Shown here: positions 45,654-58,900 of the stretch, piece by piece
Numbering within the stretch: position 1 is the stretch's first letter
Layout: each line of letters starts with the position of its first letter
NCBI GenBank assembly: GCA_023374025.1
Contig: SIJG01000077.1
Span: 13,242-77,241, forward strand
Reading direction: 5' to 3'
Origin: Heterodera schachtii
Taxonomy: Eukaryota > Nematoda > Chromadorea > Rhabditida > Heteroderidae
DNA: 64,000 nt
Notes under the pieces: generated by a model
The model's input: only the letters and a program-made list of their open reading frames with translations
What the model was told of the DNA's origin: nothing
Databases searched by the model: none
Translations under genes and position numbers: made by a program

Positions 45654-46330
45654 TAATGTCACACCCCCCTTTTTCTGAAAAAAATTCGTAAAATTTTTTC
45701 CGTCGTCATTTCGCCTTATCGCGTTTTTAGAGTCTTAATATTTTCAGAATTGCTATGCTATACCGTATTTGCTCTAATTATCCCCCATGGGGGATTATTT
45801 TTCAACCTCCTCGTAGACTGGGGGATAATTGGAGATTGGGGGATTATCATAGAGGGATGGATTATTCTTCAAACGCCTCCTAGACTGGGGGATAATTGGA
45901 GATTGGGGGATTAATGGAGATTGGGGGATAATTAGAGCAAATACGGTAATTACAATTTCAACTCGACGGGTTCATGGGAAGTGGCCAAACTCCCAAAAAA
46001 TAGGGTATCCTTATTCTAATGTTACACAGTGTAGAAAAATGCGCTGATCACCAATCTGAGACTGGAGTTTGCAAAAACATTGATTTTTTGTCTATGATTT
46101 TGCATCAATTACTTGATTTTCTCCAAAATATTAAGGAAATTAGTCTGGCTTAAATCATACACAGATGTTCGATTTTATTGCTTTTTAATATAATTTTTTT
46201 GAAAAAAAGGCACAAAAACTGCAGTGCCATTGCATCAGAGAGCCAAGACGATGATCAATTAATTGGCTGCTGGAAATATAGAGACCGAATAAGCGATTCG
46301 ATCGAAAAATTTCAATAAAAAACTAAAAAA
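45654..46330. other. No gene seen
   Basis: A tandem and inverted 'gggggataattggagattggggga' block lies at 45775-45945, bracketed by 'taccgtatttgctctaatta' and its inverse, probably another small foldback element. The rest is AT-rich. Confidence 0.55.
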
Positions 46331-46747
46331 GGTACTTGTGTAGTTTAGGGGGTACTTTTAACATACATTTTCAGATGCAAATAAATGTGTTTTTGAAATT
46401 AATGAAAATAAGTTTTAAGGGGTTTTTGAGGTCGCTGATCACGAATCCGGGCTCAGATCAGCGCTATCGTTCACTACATGAGCTGTACAGGGACAACAAA
46501 TTGACAGGCTTCCTGTACCAATAATACCCTCATGGGCAAGATGCCCATGAGGATATCATCCATACAAAATTTCTAATTTTATTTTTGTTCGAGTTCGGGT
46601 CAGGGGTTCGTAATTGGCAAAAATGGGTGCTGTATTCGTGGTCAGCGACCTCAAAAACCCCTTAAAACTTATTTTCATTAATTTAAAAAACATTTATTGG
46701 CATCTGAAAATGTATGTTAAAAGTACCCCCTAAACTACACAAGTACC
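46331..46747. mobile_element. Palindromic 'GGTA' element carrying a foreign insert
   Basis: 'ggtacttgtgtagtttaggg' is mirrored at the right. The exact 8-bp duplication CTAAAAAA lies at 46323-46330 and 46748-46755. Between the arms is about 60 bp reading SLHELYRDNKLTGFLYQ in one frame, and a 'cctcatgggcaagatgcccatgagg' hairpin. Confidence 0.85.
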
Positions 46748-47035
46748 CTAAAAAACTTGATACCGAAAATAGTGAAAACAAGAAAAATTTCTCGATCGAT
46801 TTTTACAATAAGATTATCTAAAAATCGTTCGAAAACCGACATATTCAACTGACTGATAATTGAACGTGCCGTTCTCTAATCATGTCAAATGGAATGTGTG
46901 ACAATGCCATTATGAATGTGATTTAAAAATGATTTTCCCGAAAAAGTGAACCAAAGAGTGATCGATCATAATTAAAAGAAGATCATTGGTAAGTGATCAA
47001 AGTGATCAATGGCGCCGCCGCCGTTTTCCAAATCT

Positions 47036-48857
47036 TCACTTTGTCGGCACCGTTCGCCGTTGGCACAGCCCAATGCCGTTGCAATTGGTCGCGCAGTTGA
47101 TCAGCGAGAACAGTGCGGGCAACAAAATGAACGAGTGCAGCACACACAGCTTAAACATACATCGGCATTAAAATTGGGCAAATCACAGAAACACTGTGTT
47201 GCCATATTGTCTCGAAAATCTGGTATTTTCAGGGTTTTGGAAATCCGTGGCGGGAACAGCTCGTCCCCCGGCCCCGTCAGTTCCTACGAAATATTGTTTA
47301 AAATTTTTCAAAGATTTTTAGGAAAAATTCTTGAAAAATTACAAATTCATCATTGAATTTACAAAAAATCGCTAGAAATTTTTTTTTCCACGAATTTTCT
47401 TGTTTGATTTTACGGGGAATCCGACTAATTCGGTGTAATGAGTCTTAATTAGCTTAATTATAGCTTTTATTGATTGGTTTGACTGGTTGATTGATTACCA
47501 GAATGGTAGTGCACATGATCAGCACAAAAATGCGTGCCATGTACAGCGGGACCAGCAGCAGTGACAGAACGCACAGCGATGTGGACAGTGACGCCTGTAG
47601 GGCGGGGAGGCAAACGGAGGCGAACGTGGCACGGAGACGGCGCACAACGGACAGTTCGGTACCACGAGTTGTGGAGGAGGACAGCTCATAGGCTATAAAA
47701 GTAAAGTGATCAAAAATTGGGGAAAAAGTGATCAGTGAAAGTAATCAGAATGACAATCGACGAAAATTGATCAAGGACAGTTCAGGATTCCAACGTTATA
47801 TTGATCAGAAAAAATGAAATGACAAGCTAAAATTATAAAGAATGGGTCGCAGTTTTCATCGATCATAAACAGTTAAAAATGAAAGTGATCAGTTGAACGG
47901 AAAACTGTAAGCAAAAAAACCAAAACAAAATTATTTAAAGATGAGCTAAAGTATTTCCCAGAAAATAAGGATAAAATTTCATCAATGAATTGATCAGAAA
48001 TTGTATGGGAAATATTCATAAAAAAAAAAAGAAAGTTCGGCCAAATGCCAACTGACCTGCACTGTGAAAGTGGTAAGAAAAATGTGCCGGAATGTCGACA
48101 CTGAAGCCAATCGAAATGATCAGAGCAGCCTACAAAAAAAACAATGATAATAAGCATAAAGTGATCGGGACACTTGATCAGTTACTCCTTCGAGAATCAA
48201 TAAAAATACTATTAGTCCTCTTGACAAGTGTAACTTTTTAGTTTAAAAAAGTGATCAAAAACACTTGATCAGATTGCTCTTTCGAGAATCAATAAACATA
48301 GTGATCAGAAGTCGTTTGATCGGCTTCTGATCATTCTAAGAGTTTTTTGTGTGTAAAACCCACCATCATGATCGGGTCCATTGTAGCACCAATCCAACTA
48401 AGTGTGCCAAGTGTGCCGACAATGATCGACCCAATTGTGGTGCCGGCCATGAGAACGGTGCGCCAATCGTGGCCCATGAACACGGCACAAATGAAGCACC
48501 TTGGCAACAAAATCATTGGTTTCGTGCCCAATGATTGATAAATTTCTATATATTTTTTCTCAGAGAATTTAACAAAATGAAAATAAATAAAATTAAGGGT
48601 TTTTCCATTTCAGTTAGCCATTTTTGCCGGAAACTTCGAGGGGCTTTTCATAAAAAAAAATTCAATTTTTTAAAATTTCTAAGTCTCTCAGTCTGTGCAC
48701 GTACATGCACAACAGTGTGGCCAGCCCGGACTGCCACGCGTCGGTTGGCATATTGTCGATCAGGTCGAGGAAAATGGACTCGTCATGGAACACGGAGGCG
48801 TTCAGATCAGCGTAACGGTCCACAACAGAACGCCAGTCCATCAGCAAATGGGTGCGT
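47036..48857 (-). CDS. Second copy of the five terminal exons of the Patched-related gene
   Basis: Exons are 48705-48857, 48364-48499, 48057-48129, 47499-47692 and 47036-47149. They have the same phases and splice sites as the proximal set and end in TGA. In the first exon of the cassette all visible differences from the proximal copy are synonymous (for example ACT/ACC, GCA/GCG, CAA/CAG). The membrane block SIGFSVDIPAHFSYHF is identical. The cassette differs by one Ser codon and a few residues in the last two exons (for example FSLINCATNC against FSLIHCATKC). It has no start codon of its own that fits the family. It could serve as an alternative 3' end by splicing from exon 16 at 53234-53433. 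Confidence 0.8.
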
Positions 48858-48933
48858 CTGATAATTTAAAACAGTCAAAAAAAAACAACAAAAATTAAGA
48901 CAATTCAGGCCCAAAAATTCAAGGACAAAAAGG

Positions 48934-49249
48934 CGGGTCAATGGCAACTCGTACACAGGGCAACTCGTACAAAAAATTTTTTTTAAAGAATTTTCAACTA
49001 AAACTTAGAATTTTTAGATTAAAAAATCTAAATGGATTTTTTAGCCTAGAAAAACTTTTAAAACACTTAAATAATTATTTAGTAAAAAACTTTAAAAAAT
49101 TTTTTTTTTACAAGTTTTTCTAGGCTAAAAAATTCATTTAGATTTTTTTTAATCTAAAAGTTTAAGTTTTAGTTGAAAATTCTTAGAAATTTTTTTTTGT
49201 ACGAGTTGCCCTGTGTACGAGTTGCCAATTGTACGAGTTGCCATGACAC
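48934..49249. mobile_element. Foldback element with 'ggcaactcgtac' ends (distal copy)
   Basis: The left end has 'ggcaactcgtacacagggcaactcgtac' units and the right end the inverse, with a long AT palindrome between. CAAAAAGG flanks at 48926-48933 and 49250-49257. Confidence 0.85.
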
Positions 49250-49257
49250 CAAAAAGG

Positions 49258-50174
49258 CCCACAACATTTCATTTGTGCTAACAATAAGAAGCAAAAAAAT
49301 CAATCAATCTTAGAAAATGAGCAGATTACCTAAATTCTTTTAAAGAAAAAAAAGCTTGCCACCGCCGTTCCCCCATATCAGTTCACCGCCCCCCCCCCTG
49401 AAAACTTAGAAGTTTTTTATAGAAATTTAGGAATAGATCTTAGAAAAAGCCAAGAAAAAATTAAAAAAAAAAAACAATTTTTTTTGAAAACTTTTTGCTA
49501 GCGGTTTTTCAATAGTATGATGAGCTAGTAATTTTTTGCAAAAAAAAATTCAAAAAAATACTGAAACATTTTTTAAGAATTTACGAAAAATTTTCTTGAA
49601 ATTTTCTTTCGAAAAATTTTGGAGGGGAGGCGGCTGAGAAACGATTAGTGCACTCATGTAAATGAAACTGTTTGTTGTTTAGGGGTCTTAAAACTTTTCA
49701 GTGAAATAAATGTTTTTTGTACTGAAAATAAGTTTAAGGGAGTTTTGAGGTCGCACAAACTACAGCACGGGCCGGTACAGGAACCTGTCTTTGTTTCCGT
49801 ACAGTCATGTAGTGAACGAGCCTGACTAGCCGATTCGTGATCAGCGACTCCCCCTCGATCTATGGATTCAAAAACATTGCATCTGAAATTGATCCTTACT
49901 CGTACCTAAAAACTGATACGTGGAAAACAAGAAAATTTTTCGATCGATTTTACAATAGATTATCTAAAAATCGTTCGAAAACGACATATTCAATGATGAT
50001 AATTGAACGTGCCGTTCTCTAATCATGTCAAAGGAATGGTGACAATGCCATTAAGAATGTGATTTAAGAAAGATTTTCCCGAAAAAGTGAACCAAAGAGT
50101 GATCGATCATAATTAAAAGAAGATCATTGGGGTGATCAAAGTGATCAATGGCGCCGCCGCCGTTTTCCAAATCT
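49258..50174. other. Downstream flank of the proximal cassette; no gene
   Basis: AT-rich. At about 49690-49905 a degenerate 'GGTA'-type insertion carries the same 'gtacaggaacctgtc...catgtagtgaacg' insert, in opposite orientation, as 46460-46520. Confidence 0.5.
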
Positions 50175-52950
50175 TCACTTTGTCGGCACCGTTCGCCGTT
50201 GGCACAACCCAATGCCGTTGCATTTGGTCGCGCAATGGATCAGCGAGAACAGTGCGGGCAACAAAATGAACGAATGCAGCACACACAGCTTAAACATGCA
50301 TTGGCATTAAAATTTGGGCAACAGAAACACGATGTTGCCATTTTGTCATGGAAACTCGGAATTTGCCGGATTTTGGGTATCCGTGCCAGGAGCAGCTCGT
50401 CCCCCCGTCCCGTCAATCCCCCCGAAAAATTGTTTAAAAAATTTTAAAAATTTTCATAGTTTTTCAAAGATCTTTTTAGGAAAAATTCTTGAAAAATATA
50501 CAAAATCATGATTAAATTTTGAAAAAATCGCTAGAGAAATGTTTTTTTATTTTTTCATGGAATTTTCTTTTTTGATTTTACGGGGAATCCGATTAATTCG
50601 GTGGAATGAGTCTTAATTAGCTTAATTATAGATTTATTGATTGGTTTGACTGATTGATTTACCAGAATGGTAGTGCACATGATCAGCACAAAAATGCGTG
50701 CCATGTACAGTGGGACCAGCAGCAGTGACAGAACGCACAGCGATGTGGACAGTGACGCCTGTAGGGCGGGGAGGCAAACGGAGGCGAACGTGGCACGGAG
50801 ACGGCGCACAACGGACAGTTCGGCACCACGCGTTGTGGAGGAGGAGGACAGCTCATAGGCTATAATAGTAAAGTGATCAGAAATTGGGATAAAAGTGATC
50901 AGTGAAAGTAATCAGAATGACAATCGACGAGAATTGATCTAGGACAGTTCAGGATTCCAACGTTATATTGATCAGAAAATAATAGTGATCAATGAATGTG
51001 ATCAGTTGAAAAATAGGGGGTTCAGAATTAATCAAAGTAAATTCATATATTTTCTAGTTAAATTGATCAAAAATGGGAAAATGATTAATTATGTAGAAAA
51101 TGAAAAACTAAATTGTAATGAATTGAATCGAACGTTTGATCAATTAGAAAATGGTGAAAAATAAAATGATCAGTTAAATGGAAGTTGATTAAGCATCAAA
51201 AATCCAACATAAAATTATTTAAACATGGTCATTCCCCAGAAAATAAGGATAAAATTTTCAATGAATTGATCACAGAAGAATGTATGTAAAAAAATACAAA
51301 AACTAAAAAAAAAAGTTCGGCCAAATGCCAACTGACCTGCACTGTGAAAGTGGTAAGAAAAATGTGCCGGAATGTCGACACTGAAGCCAATCGAAATGAT
51401 CAGAGCAGCCTACCAAAAAAAAAACAATGATAATAAGGATAAAGTGATCGAGAAATTGATCAGCTTACTCCTTCAAGAATCAATAAAAATACTATTAGTC
51501 CTCTTGACAAGTGTAACTTTTTAGTTTAAAAAAGTGATCAGGAACACTTGATCAGGTTGCTCTTTCGAGAATCAATAAACATAGTGATCAGAAGGCGTTT
51601 GATCGGCTCCTGATCATTCAAAGAGTTTTTTGTGTGCCAAACCCACCATCATGATCGGGTCCATTGTGGCACCAATCCAACTAAGTGTGCCAAGTGTGCC
51701 GACAATGATCGACCCAATTGTGGTGCCGGCCATGAGAACGGTGCGCCAATCGTGGCCCATGAACACGGCACAAATGAAGCACCTTGGCAACAAAATCATT
51801 GTTTTCGTGCCCCTCTTTTTCCCAGAAAATTTAACAAAAAAATAAATAAAATTTACGATTTTTTCCGTTTAATTAGGCATTTTTTTGCCGGACTTTGAGG
51901 GATTTTCAAAAATTTCGATTTTTAAAAAATTTCTAAGTCTCAGTCTGTCCAACATACATGCACAACAGCGTGGCCAGCCCCGATTGCCATGCATCAGTTG
52001 GCATATTGTCGATCAGGTCGAGGAAAATGGACTCGTCATGAAACACGGAGGCGTTCAAATCAGCGTAACGGTCCACAACAGAACGCCAATCCATCAGCAA
52101 ATGGGTGCGTCTGATAATTTAAAATAATCAACAAAAACAACAAAAATTAAGACAATTCAGGCCCAAAAATTCAAGGACAAAAAGGCGGGTCAATGGCAAC
52201 TCGTACAAAGGCAACTCGTACACAGGGCAACTCGTACAAAAAATTTTTTTTAAAGAATTTTCAACTAAAACTTAGAATTTTTAGATTAAAAAATCTAAAT
52301 GGATTTTTTAGCCTAGAAAAACTTTTTAAAACACTTAAATAATTATTTAGTAAAAACTTTAAAAAATTTTTTTTTTTACAAGTTTTTCTAGGCTAAAAAA
52401 TTCATTTAGATTTTTTTTTAATCTAAAAGTTTTAAGTTTTAGTTGAAAATTCTTAGAAATTTTTTTTTGTACGAGTTGCCCTGTGTACGAGTTGCCAATT
52501 GTACGAGTTGCCATGACACCAAAAAGGCCCACAACATTTCATTTGTGCTAACAATAAGAAGCAAAAAAATCAATCAATCTTAGAAAATGAGCAGATTACC
52601 TAAATTCTTTTAAAGAAAAAAAAGCTTGCCACCGCCGTTCCCCCATATCAGTTCACCGCCCCCCCCCCTGAAAACTTAGAAGTTTTTTATAGAAATTTTA
52701 GGAAAAAATCTTAGAAAAAACCAAGAAAAAATTAAAAAAAAAAACATTTTTTTTTTGAAAACTTTTTGCTAGCGGTTTTTCAATAGTATGATGAGCTAGT
52801 AATTTTTTGCAAAAAAAAATTCAAAAAAATACTGAAACATTTTTTAAGAATTTACGAAAAATTTTCTTGAAATTTTCTTTCGAAAAATTTTTGGAGGGGA
52901 GGCGGCTGAGAAACGATTAGTGCACTCATGTAAATGAAACTGTTTGTTGA
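49905..52950 (-). repeat. Tandem duplication unit, proximal copy
   Basis: Direct repeat of 46780-49690 (for example 'gatcaatggcgccgccgcc' at 47006 and 50144, and 'gcttgccaccgccgttcccc' at 49354 and 52624). Confidence 0.9.
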
Positions 52951-55900
52951 TTGGATGTCGCAATGTGCTTGAGATCAGTGATCAATGATCATTGATCCTA
53001 TGGCACTGAAACATATGAACGAGCGGGGGAGCTTTTGAGGGAAAAACTATGGGGCGGGCCGGCTTTGAACCGGCGTCTCTGGCTTTCCGGACCAGTGTTC
53101 TATCAGCTGAACTACCGACCCTGCCCTCTCAGCTCTCCCCACTTTGCTCGATCATATAGGATCAATTGTTGCCTCAATTGATCCATTAATCTTCCTCTCG
53201 GGGAAGCTTCTTCTTCTCTATCTCAGCACTTACTCGGCCCATTTGCGCAAACGCTGTCCATGGTAACCCGTGGTGAAGTAGAAGCTGTTCACAACGGCAT
53301 TGGCATTTGCATTGGCACTGCTCACACTTTGATTTTGTCGGTCCTCCGCCGCCGCCGCCGGAAGATGGATCAACGACTTCCAATAACGGTTCTCGGGCCA
53401 GCCCAGGAACTGCTCCAACTGATCAGCGTCAATCTAGAAATTGAGAATAGACAGGCATTAGTGATTGATGATCATCAGATCATCACAATGTGTTATTTAT
53501 TAATTTTAATGAAAAATATGTAATGAATAGCCCCCCTCCCGCGGTACCAAATTCCTCGAAAAATTAGTATTAAATTCCTAAATTTACATTAAATGTAAAA
53601 TGAATTTATTTTATTTATTAAATAACTGTAATTAATGTTTTAAGAATGATTTTTAGTGTTATTTAATGAAGTGTCTTTAATTAATGTTTAAAGGTTTTTT
53701 CATTTAATGTTTAAGAATGGTTTTTAATTTAATTTATTTTGTCAATTGAATATTTTTTTCAGTCTTTTTCCACTTTTCCAAAACAAAAATTTCTTATACT
53801 TTAAGCCTTTAAAATAAGCTAGAAAAAAATTTTCAAAAAAAAAACCATTTATATAAAAAAAGAACTTTCACAAGAATTTTTAAATTATCAAATTTAATTG
53901 TCAGGGTCAATCTGCCGTTTTGCATCAATATTTTAATTATATGTAATTAATTCATTAATTAGAGTTAATTACCCCGCCCATTACGCCGCCGCTCTCTTCG
54001 CCCACAAATTTGTCCAACTCGCGCACAAAATAATTGGTGCTCTGCGCGCCCCAGCTGCCCGGCACCGCCTCCATGTCGCGCACCAATGCGTTGAGCCGTG
54101 CCATCCGCGCCGGGTCGGACAAATTGGTGGCACTGTTGACGAACACGGTGGCCATTTGGAAGAACGGCACAATTTGGCCCTCCCGATAACTGTCAACCTT
54201 TTGAGAGGAAATTTTACGAAATTTATTTTTGCAAATTTAAAATTTAATTAAACAAAAAAATTAGCTTTTTGGAAAATTAATGAAAAATGAAAAAATCAAA
54301 GTTCGAATATTGATAAAAATGAACGGAAAACAGTTTTCATTCTCTAGTCCAAAGTCCAAAAAAATCGAAAAATTTTTCAAAATTCCTTCAAGAATTTTTT
54401 CGAGCAAAATTTTTTAATTTTAATTATTTTTAATTTTGTAAAATTCGAAAAAGTCTCAATCATCCGACAGGATGAAGGAATTTTATCGAAATTTTTATTT
54501 GTGTTTACGTCTATGATATGCGGCTTTTGCCAATTTTTTGAATTTTCTTTTAATGACCATTTAATTATTAATTAAATTTAAAAAATTTATATTAATTTAT
54601 TTTATTTATTTTTTTTAAATCGATGCCTCAAGAAGTGGTGAATCTGCGGAGAACATCTTTTTCGTGCTTAAGTTGACTTCAAAGCGCGAAATGCCCTGAA
54701 AGGAAATTTGTGTGAATTATTAAATTTTTCGCAAAAATTTTTATTGCCTTTTGAAAACAAAAAAATCTATTAGGAATTTTCCAAAAAAAAATATTTTTTA
54801 AAAAAAAAAAACAAAATCGGGAAGCTGCCAAATTTAATTTTTTTTTTTTATTTCATTGCTTCAAGGCAATTAATTTGATCAAAAATGCAGGCGCCAACCA
54901 TCAGTGAAAATTGTTGGAATTTTAAGCGAATTGTTAAATTTATTTGACCAAAAAATGCCAATTTCGAAGCTTTGCTTTAGGGAAGCATGGCTTTTCCCGC
55001 CGCCGTCCCACCGCGCCGAAAAATAAAAAAAATAATTAAAATTTAAAAAATTTCAGCAAAAAACCTAAAAATTTAAAAAAAAAAAGAAACGCACCCCATC
55101 CTTTAGAGGTATTTTTCAAAAAAAAAAAATTCTTAATAGCTTCTCACAATGGCGGAAAATGCGAGAAACGCAAGCCATGCAATGAACACCAACGAAGCGG
55201 TGATCGGATGCGCAATAAAACGCACGTAACGGTCAATGGAGGAGGACAGAAACCGTTTCAGCACCGTCGGGAAGGCCTGCTGGAGGGTAGAAAGTTTTTT
55301 TAGAAATTTCGTAAAAATTTTAAAAATTCCGCACCCTGCCCCCCTTGTGCCGCTTTTGAAGCGCTTTTTCAACGGTCCCAGTTTTGCTTCCAGCCGCTTC
55401 CTCGTCGCCGCGATTGTCGCCCACCGGAATTTTGAGCGTGTACTGCTCGCCAATCTCGGCCCGCACTTCGTCCCGGCCAACCAGTGCCATCACCGCCTGA
55501 ACCACAATCAAAAATTTTTGGGAATTTTCGTAAATTTTGAAAAAAAAAAAAAGTGTTGTTATTTATTTTTCTTCTTGGCGGTAGGTACCACCTCGTGAAA
55601 TTTTTCAAAATTGGCATGTACTTAAAATGCCTCAAACCAGGCTAACAAGGCCGAAATTACATTGTTTCCAAGAATCCGTTTTGAATGATCATTGATCAAA
55701 AGAGCCTTTATATGTACCGTAACAAATGCAGAGTCAGTCAAAGGTTGTGCCGTACTCAAATTATACAGTATTTTACACCCACTGCTGATTTGTGAGGTAA
55801 GAACCCGCTTTGGTCGTACATTTATTTTTCTGATCACACTATCCCACTACACATAACAACACTGACCGCATAAAAAGTGATCTGGTAGATGAAGTCCACA

Positions 55901-58900
55901 GCAATGGCGGCCATGTTGCCAACACAGAGCAGCGTGATTTCGGGCGATCCGGTGAACGAGCCGACCGCATCCGCGCAAATGTTGGTCAGTGCCGAGATCA
56001 GCACGGCCGGCCCAGTCTCGACCAGCACCTGGGGCACAATTAATTAATGAATTTATTTATGATTTGTTTTAATTTAAATTTATTTTTGGAAAAATTCTCT
56101 TTACTCTTTTATTACAATGTGATCGCGAAAAGACTTTCTGTCCAAGAGTCTCGACTTATTTTTGGAGGGAGTAGTGTTATTCAAGATTTGTCATCATTCT
56201 CGTGGTCAAGTATCGGTTTCAATTTAAGAAAAGTTGAATAATCTTTTAGAGACCCAAGTTGAATATCCTGGGATCAAATGTCTGTCTCTCGTATCTGGAG
56301 AATTTTGAATTTTTTAGGGACTCAATCTCGTCAGATTCTGCTGGGACCAAGTTTCGGTCCTCGATTCAAGGAAAAGTCTCAATTTTTTAGGGACACAATC
56401 GTCGATGTCATGGGACCAAATGTCGATCTCGAGTATGAGTCTCGAGCACCTGCCACACTTTTGCTTGATCATTACCAATGCCAATCGTTGGGAGAGCAAT
56501 GTTTGCTCCTCTCCCCCGGCTGCTGATCCGCCGCTTGCTGCATCTGCTGATGTTGCCGATAGCATCAGTTTGCGCTTTCGTCGCATCTGATCAGTGATCC
56601 GTTGCCAAGCATGCTTCAAAAAGTGATCAATCGATTAATCAACGAATTTAAAAGGATTTGTGCCAAAATGAAAAACATGCCATCATCAGATAGGCATCGT
56701 CAACGCCGATGGCCAACACCAAAAAGGGCGTGACGCACAGAACGGAGCTAAAAACAGGGCCATAAATATGATAAATAAGGCAATGCGAAAATTTTTGATT
56801 TAAAATTCAGTGAAATCTTTTAGAAATTTCTTATTTTTTGAGGCGTTTTTCCCCGATTTTCCCAGTTCCAGGTGCCGATTTTGCAAAAAGTTGGGCTTTA
56901 GTGATAAATTTTTTGATTATCTCTAATTATTTATTATTGGGTTACGCCCTCGCCTCCGCCAATTTTTTTTTTCACTTGAAATTTTAGTTTTCTAACTTTT
57001 ATATATATTTTTTCAGGGAACAGGACAAAATCACGCCGAGACAAAATCACGCCACTAGAAATTTATAAAAATTTTTTTTCAAACCTAGAATTTTTTCAAG
57101 AAAAAATCTTAGAAAATTTTTTTTATAAGAAATTTAGAGAAAAAAATTTGAAAAATTTTCAGAGATTTTTTTTTGAAATTTTATGAAAAATACTAAGTTT
57201 TTTCCAAAAATTTTCCAAAAAAAAATTTAATTTTTCGTTAAATTTTTTTATAAAAAAATTTTCTAAGATTGAAAAATTTTTTAAAAATTTCTAGCGGCGT
57301 GATTTTGTCCCGGCGTGATTTCGGCGGCGTGATTTTGGGGTGCACCCATTTTTTCATGGAAAAACTTTAAAAATTTTTTAAATTTTATGTTATGTAAACT
57401 TGGATTTTTTAAATATTTTTCGGAACTTATAAAAAAATATTCTTCGAAGAAATTCTCAGAAATTTTTTTTAAAAAAATTATTAAACTTTCCCTTCCAATG
57501 TTTCTCTTTTTTGATTAGGCATTTTGCCAATAATACATATGTATTTTTTAATTTATTTTTTAAATACGAATTTTCTACCCAAAACGGACACCGGCCAAAA
57601 ACAGAAGGCCTAACGCGGTGCCACACGCCATAAATGGGCAAACACATGCCATCAGCGCAAGTGCCAACTTTTGCACGTGCCATTGGCGCCAATAAACGGC
57701 TGAGAGCAGCACGGAAACAGAAGTGCAAGTGGCCATGATGGCAAAACCGACCTTGACGAATTCACAATTAATTAGTATAATTAATGAATTAATTAATTGT
57801 CCAAGGCGCTAATTGCGGTCAATTAGCAGGGGGTATAAAGAGTATCAAAATTTTTCGGAATTTAGGCCACAAATTCTTGAATCCTGAATTCTTGAAAATT
57901 GTTTCCAGTTTTTTGCACCGGGCATTTTAAGAAACATTTAAATTTCTTATTTTCGGCTTTTGGATAAGTCTGAGATTCGGGCGCGGATTATGGACCAAAA
58001 AGTGGTCAGGATTTCGGAATAAATTTGTTTTTTCCACTTTGACACTCACTGACCATCAGAAATGGGAGCATGGAAAGGCCGGCACGGACCACCTCCACCT
58101 CGACGTAAGTGGTGGAAAAGGTCATCACGCGGACCAGGGAACTGTTGAACTCCCTGAAAATGCTCAATTAGCCAATTGTGATGAGTGATCAGAGCAAAAC
58201 ATGGAGCCTAATTAGTAAGGGGTGCGATTTTGTAAAAAAAAGTGCATTTTGGATCAAAAAAAATTTTAGAAAACAATTTTTTTAAAAATAAATAATATTT
58301 ATATAATTTTTTGTACCTTTGGGCCTTAAGGGTGGGGTTATGTATGGACTTGAATGGATTGATCGAGAGTTTGGTTCTTGGTTCAAAGAAATTCTCAGAT
58401 TTTTTTTTTTTTGAGGGGGTGGGATTTTGGTATCACAGTCAGTTTATTGATGAATTCTCAGTCTTGGCCTCGAGTTCGAGTAAATTACTTAATTTTGGCT
58501 GCCTCGAGAAAATTCTCGGCCTCAAAATTTTTGCCTCGAGGAAATTCGCCGCCTCTAAAACCAAACGTGGCAACTCTACTTTACTTAAGAGTTGGCCATT
58601 TCTGACTTTTACTAATCGTACCCCTGTGCCCCCTTGTTCCCCCTTAAAAATAATAATCAATTGATGTACTGCTCGAAGAAGTGGGACACGCTCATCTCCC
58701 ACTCCTTGATTTCGTCGTCTGTCCACGCGCCGATGCGTTCCGCCTTATAAGTGAGCACCACCATTTCCACACGGCGCATGTTGGAGATGGACAACCCGCC
58801 GCGGATGCCGCCGCTTCCGAGTGCTGTTGTTGTGTTGCTGGTACTGCTTGTTGTTGAATTTGTTGTTGCTGTTGCGGTGGTGGCGGCAGTGCGAAATTGG

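Larger units (their letters stand above)
46780..49690 (-). repeat. Tandem duplication unit, distal copy
   Basis: This block and 49905-52950 are direct copies over exons, introns and downstream flank. Both contain the same foldback insertion with the same flanking 8 bp, so that insertion predates the duplication. Exons are closer to each other than introns. Confidence 0.9.
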
